DNA of 64,000 bases from Solanum dulcamara. Its lineage: Eukaryota > Streptophyta > Magnoliopsida > Solanales > Solanaceae. This document shows, piece by piece, positions 60,745 through 64,000 of this stretch (the stretch's first letter is position 1; every line of letters starts with the position of its first letter). The notes under the pieces were generated by a model that saw nothing but the letters and a program-made list of their open reading frames with translations, searched no databases and had not been told where the DNA came from. The translations under genes were made by a program, and so were the position numbers. The DNA lies in the NCBI RefSeq assembly GCF_947179165.1, contig NC_077248.1:16034256-16098255 (forward strand), written 5' to 3'.

Positions 60745-60855
60745 CCGAGGGTCTTTCGAAAACAGCCGTCCTACCTTGGTAGGAGTCAGGTCTGCGTACA
60801 CTTTACCCTCCCCAGACCCCATGTTGTGGGATTTTACTGGGTCGTTGTTGTTGTT
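60745..60855 (+). repeat. LINE 3' tail shared with Solanaceae SINEs
   Basis: Begins gagccgagggtctttcg, continues with ctaccttggtaggagtcagg, tctgcgtacactttaccctc and ccccagaccccatgttgtgg, and ends with gttgttgttgtt. Plant TS-type SINEs carry the same end, which lets them use RTE LINE enzymes (established for this kind of pair). Confidence 0.8.
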
Positions 60856-60888
60856 AATCAAATATCGTATAAATGGCTACTAAACGGT

Positions 60889-61140
60889 CAGGGGCGGAGC
60901 TACAGTAATTGTGTCAGGGTGTTCAAATGACTTCTTCGGAAAATTACACTATATATATAGATCAAATTTTACTATATATACACTGAAAACCAATAGATTT
61001 CGGTAGAACAGTGGTAATTTTTGCACAGGACTTACATGATGCCCTGATTCGAATCCGTGTGTAAATATGAAGTCCGCAAGGTATAAAAAATGCGTGAAGT
61101 GACCAGTAGCTCAATGGTAATTGTGCTTCTCTCAATTCGA
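60889..61140 (+). repeat. hAT-like MITE end followed by a tRNA-derived SINE-like fragment
   Basis: caggggcggagc at 60889-60900 and the following gttcaaatgacttcttcgg and ttacactatatata match the left part of a common Solanaceae MITE of hAT type. The right inverted repeat (gctccgcccctg) is absent. After it, tagaacagtggtaa (near 61001) and gattcgaatcc (near 61043) resemble pol III A and B boxes with suitable spacing, and tagctcaatgg (near 61104) is another A-box-like match. Confidence 0.45.
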
Positions 61141-61900
61141 TTTTCTCCATCTCAAATTATTTGTCATGTTCTTTTCTACATGTCTCTTGTAATATCCTAA
61201 ATATCTAAATTGAGTATAATAGTATTTGAATAAAAAAAAGAAATTTTTAATTTTTTAATATATATATATATATGGGTCAAGACCACAGTAGAGAAATAAA
61301 TAGCAAAAGGTTGCATAAGTTGAGGGAGGCTTCAGGTTATGCTCACATAACGCGCAAACAGAAAGGAAATACTTTTAGATACAATTTTTTATTATATTTT
61401 TTTTTCATCCTATTTGAATTTTCCTTATTATGAAGTGTTTTGGTCCTCCAGTAACTTCATGTTAGGTGTTTATTTAAGCAAAACTATCTAATTAGACATA
61501 TATTTATATTATATCTATTAATTTAATTTATACTTTCAAATAATTACTTATGATTGTATTATTTATTAATTATGTATCATACTAGGATGAGACCTCTCTC
61601 CTAATTCTTCCCCTCCCACATTCATCAGAGAGATCCAGCAAAGCAAGAGACGACAACACCATGTTCTGAGGCACCAAAATCTTCTATAGCAATGGAGTCA
61701 GTGTCATACTCAGGAGCATAACCATCAGTACCAACAAAGAGAAATCAGGTGAACCCCATCGGCAACGGTTTGATCCATTACATTTCCAGCAGATCTTATA
61801 AGCAACTATTTTGGCTTTTACACCATGGCCAGTAAAACGCTTTTCGCTGGTTTGGTGGAGTTTTTGTTGAAGGCCAAAGCATTGACTGAAAAGGGGGGCA
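61141..61900. other. Non-coding, AT-rich to mixed sequence
   Basis: TA-rich run near 61255-61275, then AT-rich sequence. From about 61600 the composition becomes more balanced and continues into the next feature. No supported gene. Confidence 0.5.
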
Positions 61901-62560
61901 AAGAGATATTCGCCTTTGATTTCTTCTCCGCCTACTGACTGCTACTCGGCTATACCGACATGGCCCCATTGATTTGTTTTCGATCGGAGCATCAAGAAGC
62001 GCAATTCGGTTCTACTTGACTAAATTCGTGCTCCTCCAAAGGGAGAGTTTGCTTAGTGTCGGAATTAGCTCACGATAACGCTCATCCACCCACGCATCTC
62101 CGATGACGATATTGTCGCCGAGGATAGCGTAACATGTAAAAGGATTCCCCTTCTGCCTATCTCACACTCCCAAAACAAATTTGGTTTTCTTCTTTGCTTC
62201 GCACCTTTCCTGCATCTTTCTTTCTATCCATAGGTCGGCTTCGCGCAGATAGATCTTTGCTGGGGGAGATTGGTGCCCCTTGAGGTATGCCCTTCCGATG
62301 GGTTGTTCATTTATCTGTCTTTTCCATCTAGTGCCCACACTGCGTCAGAAAATCTTCGTCTTCGATCTCCTATTAAGGGTTGGGTTCTAGTGGCGGGCTC
62401 TTGGGTCGTCAGGACCCATAATTGATAAAAGTGGTGGTCTGGTTGTCCCCAAACCCCCTTATCACGCGTGTCTGTAAGAGCAGTTTGTGCTAGCATTTTG
62501 GCGACGATAGATCTTTGGCCGGAGAAGAGAAAGATGAAGGGGAGAGGAGAAATAGTGGTC
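61900..62560 (-). pseudogene. Possible mitovirus-like or mitochondrial-derived fragment
   Basis: On the minus strand near 62133-62062 the translation YAILGDNIVIGDAW, followed by DERYREL, resembles the GDD motif (motif C) of mitovirus RNA polymerases, with GDN in place of GDD. Mitovirus-derived pieces are known in plant mitochondrial genomes and can move to the nucleus. Only this short block is convincing: no clear motif A or B precedes it and the frame is broken soon after. The GC content is higher than that of its surroundings, which would fit a mitochondrial insert. A chance match is possible. Confidence 0.35.
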
Positions 62561-62579
62561 AAAAGATACATAGATATCT

Positions 62580-63090
62580 AATTAAGAGTTCACGTATCTG
62601 ATAAAATATACATGTATCTAAGATAAAATTATATGTATCTATGAGTAAAGATTTTTGATGCTTGAAAAAAATGGAAAGAAATTTGAAAATTTTGATTTTT
62701 TTAAAGAAGAAATCAAGATGTTTAGGGAAGAACGCGCGATTTGCTCCTAAATTAATACATTTCAATTACATTCTATATTTGGATACACATAATTATATGT
62801 ATCCGAGACATGTATCTGAGTTGAGATTATATGTATCTATGAGAAAAAAATTCTGACGCTAAAAATTTCTGATGCTAGATACACACTTTTGGATATAATG
62901 TATGAAATTGATATTTGATACATCAAATTAATACTAGCTACATATAAATAGATAAATTTTTTTGGATAAAATGTATGAAATTGATATTTGATACATCAAA
63001 TTAATACTAGATACATGAAATTAATACTAGACACATATAACAAATACATGAAATTAATACTAGACACATATAACAAATACATGAAATTAA
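62580..63090. repeat. ATAC-rich tandem repeats
   Basis: gtatctaagataaaattata-type units (62620, 62805) are followed by two copies of a block of about 48 bp, atgtatgaaattgatatttg plus atacatcaaattaatactag (62900-62947 and 62970-63017). Then two and a half copies of a 33-bp unit, aaattaatactagacacata plus taacaaatacatg, lie at about 63018-63090. Confidence 0.85.
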
Positions 63091-63195
63091 TCAAATTAAA
63101 TAACCAAGATATACATGTTTTTGTCTTTTGTTAATGCTATTGATGACTTTATTATTTTAAAGAGTAATAAAATGAAATTAATTAAACATAGATAG

Positions 63196-64000
63196 TGTAA
63201 CACCCCGTACCATTCTAACTTAGATTATTCCGTGAACCAATTTTTTTTTGCGAAAACTAGATATGGGAAGCACGTCCGCGTCGCGGACTTGACCACGTAA
63301 TTTTGATTTAGGAAATTTTTTACACAGTAGAGTCAATGATGTCCCTGCGTTGCGGAGAAGAAAAAATTCTTAAAATAGGATCTGGGGATCAGGTCCGCAG
63401 ACTTTTGTCCGAATTCTATTTTGAGTAGGGACACTTTGTACTTTTCCTTACCTATTAGTTAATGAACTTGAATATTTTTGGGACTAAATACCACCCTATT
63501 AACTACCCAAAACCCCATATTCTCCCTCATTCTTTCACAATTATAACGACATGTCCCCGTCGTTATGGATAGGCCAATGAAGAAGGATTTTGGGCCAGAA
63601 AACTTCGGATAGTAACTTCTAAAACATTTAGACTAAGTCAGACTTGGATGAATTCTTAGTCAGGCGAGATCTGGAGTGACCTTGTGATAGGTGGAGGATT
63701 GATTTGATAATCTAATTTAGTTAGCTAATAGCAAAGATGATACGGAGCATTTATGGCTTTGCGGAATTGCATTCGGGTAAGCAAAACTCCCAAAATTGAA
63801 CTTGGCGTGAAAGGTATGATTTAAGATGCCATGGGATGAGAGTGTTGTAAAATGAGAGTTTGGAGCTCAAGTCCCGAGCTTACTATCTCCCCAGACCCCA
63901 CGTTGTGGAATTTCACTGGGTTGTTGTTGTCGGCTTATTTCATTCCCACCTTCTTCTTGAAAGACCAAAAATGACCTAGGGCAATTTCCTACTGGTTTTC
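63196..64000 (+). mobile_element. Start of a Gypsy-type LTR, runs off the right edge
   Basis: TGTAACACCCCGTACC at 63196 is a typical start of plant Tekay-type LTRs and is preceded by gatag (possible TSD, 63191-63195). It continues with GC-rich cgtccgcgtcgcggac near 63276. The rest is non-coding and the end lies outside the window, so this call rests on the terminus and composition only. Confidence 0.6.
63885..63932 (+). repeat. SINE/LINE 3' tail fragment
   Basis: tatctccccagaccccacgt, then tgtggaatttcactgggttg, then GTT repeats. This is the same tail as at 60800-60855 but without the body, embedded in the LTR-like sequence at the right edge. Confidence 0.75.

Larger units (their letters stand above)
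56411..60855 (+). mobile_element. 5'-truncated RTE-type LINE, interrupted by a family-B solo LTR
   Basis: Flanked by a perfect 16-bp target repeat aatcaaatatcgtata (56395-56410 and 60856-60871). It lacks the endonuclease part and starts inside the region before RT. The 3' end is the LINE/SINE tail (gtcttttcgaaaacagcc-like, then tgcgtacact, then GTT repeats). Without the solo LTR and its TSD it is about 2.1 kb. Long TSD, 5' truncation and a simple-repeat tail are the classic signs of LINE retroposition. Confidence 0.92.

Noticed and set aside
60990..61140. tRNA gene
   Set aside because: A-box-like and B-box-like words are present but no cloverleaf can be drawn; a SINE-like fragment is more likely.
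61830..62040. Plus-strand frame starting MASKTLFAGLVEFLLK
   Set aside because: It stops after about 37 codons, and I recognise no family in it. It overlaps the uncertain mitovirus-like region.
62900..63090. CRISPR-like array
   Set aside because: Units are adjacent without unique spacers, and the DNA is plant nuclear.

Overview
The window looks like plant nuclear DNA, most likely from a Solanaceae genome. This is inferred from SAUR-type auxin genes, plant Copia, Gypsy, Ogre-like, CACTA and RTE-type elements, and a LINE/SINE 3' tail ending in GTT repeats of the type common in Solanaceae. It is AT-rich and gene-poor. The only host genes that look intact are three small intronless SAUR genes on the minus strand (about 48.6-55.9 kb). 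Almost everything else is transposable elements, many nested, and the nesting can be resolved by target-site duplications (TSDs) read directly from the sequence.

Left stack (about 2.7-28.6 kb). A minus-strand CACTA (En/Spm) element carries a TNP2-like transposase and a second Ptta-type gene. Its second gene contains an antisense copy of a DUF952 host gene. The TNP2 frame is cut by two insertions: a decayed Copia (Copia-2, 5815-10445, TSD tttaa) and a large Ogre-like LTR unit (10698-25591, TSD ctcat). The Ogre-like unit itself holds a plus-strand solo LTR (12395-15030, TSD cttac/cttat) and a very young Copia (Copia-3, 17260-23306, TSD caatc, LTRs differing at two sites). A separate Copia (Copia-1) enters from the left edge, with an open gag frame on the minus strand.

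Right stack (about 30.5-47.7 kb). A SAUR gene was broken about 7 codons after its ATG by an LTR-like element C (30539-47642, TSD agagc). Element C contains a split solo LTR of family A (31687-47380, TSD cctga/cctgt). That LTR is split by a near-full-length chromodomain Gypsy element B on the minus strand (33094-45965, TSD gaagc). The gag of B is in turn cut by a second family-A solo LTR (39939-42834, TSD ttcag). Rejoining the SAUR pieces across 17 kb gives a recognisable SAUR N-terminus.

SAUR cluster (47.6-56.1 kb). There are three intact SAURs, the split SAUR pseudogene, a SAUR remnant that has lost its coding region (50640-50860), and recurrent intergenic blocks, all indicating tandem duplication. 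A TRIM-like mini retroelement lies at 53.8-54.1 kb.

Right end (56.4-64 kb). A 5'-truncated RTE-type LINE (56411-60855, 16-bp TSD) is interrupted by a solo LTR of family B (57153-59500, TSD tcatc). After it come a hAT/SINE-like fragment, a short stretch resembling a mitovirus polymerase motif, ATAC-rich tandem repeats, and the start of another Gypsy-type LTR (63196 to the window end) containing a second LINE/SINE tail. In-frame stops in the old elements are mostly C-to-T or G-to-A changes, as expected for methylated, silenced DNA. I see no rRNA, tRNA or CRISPR array.
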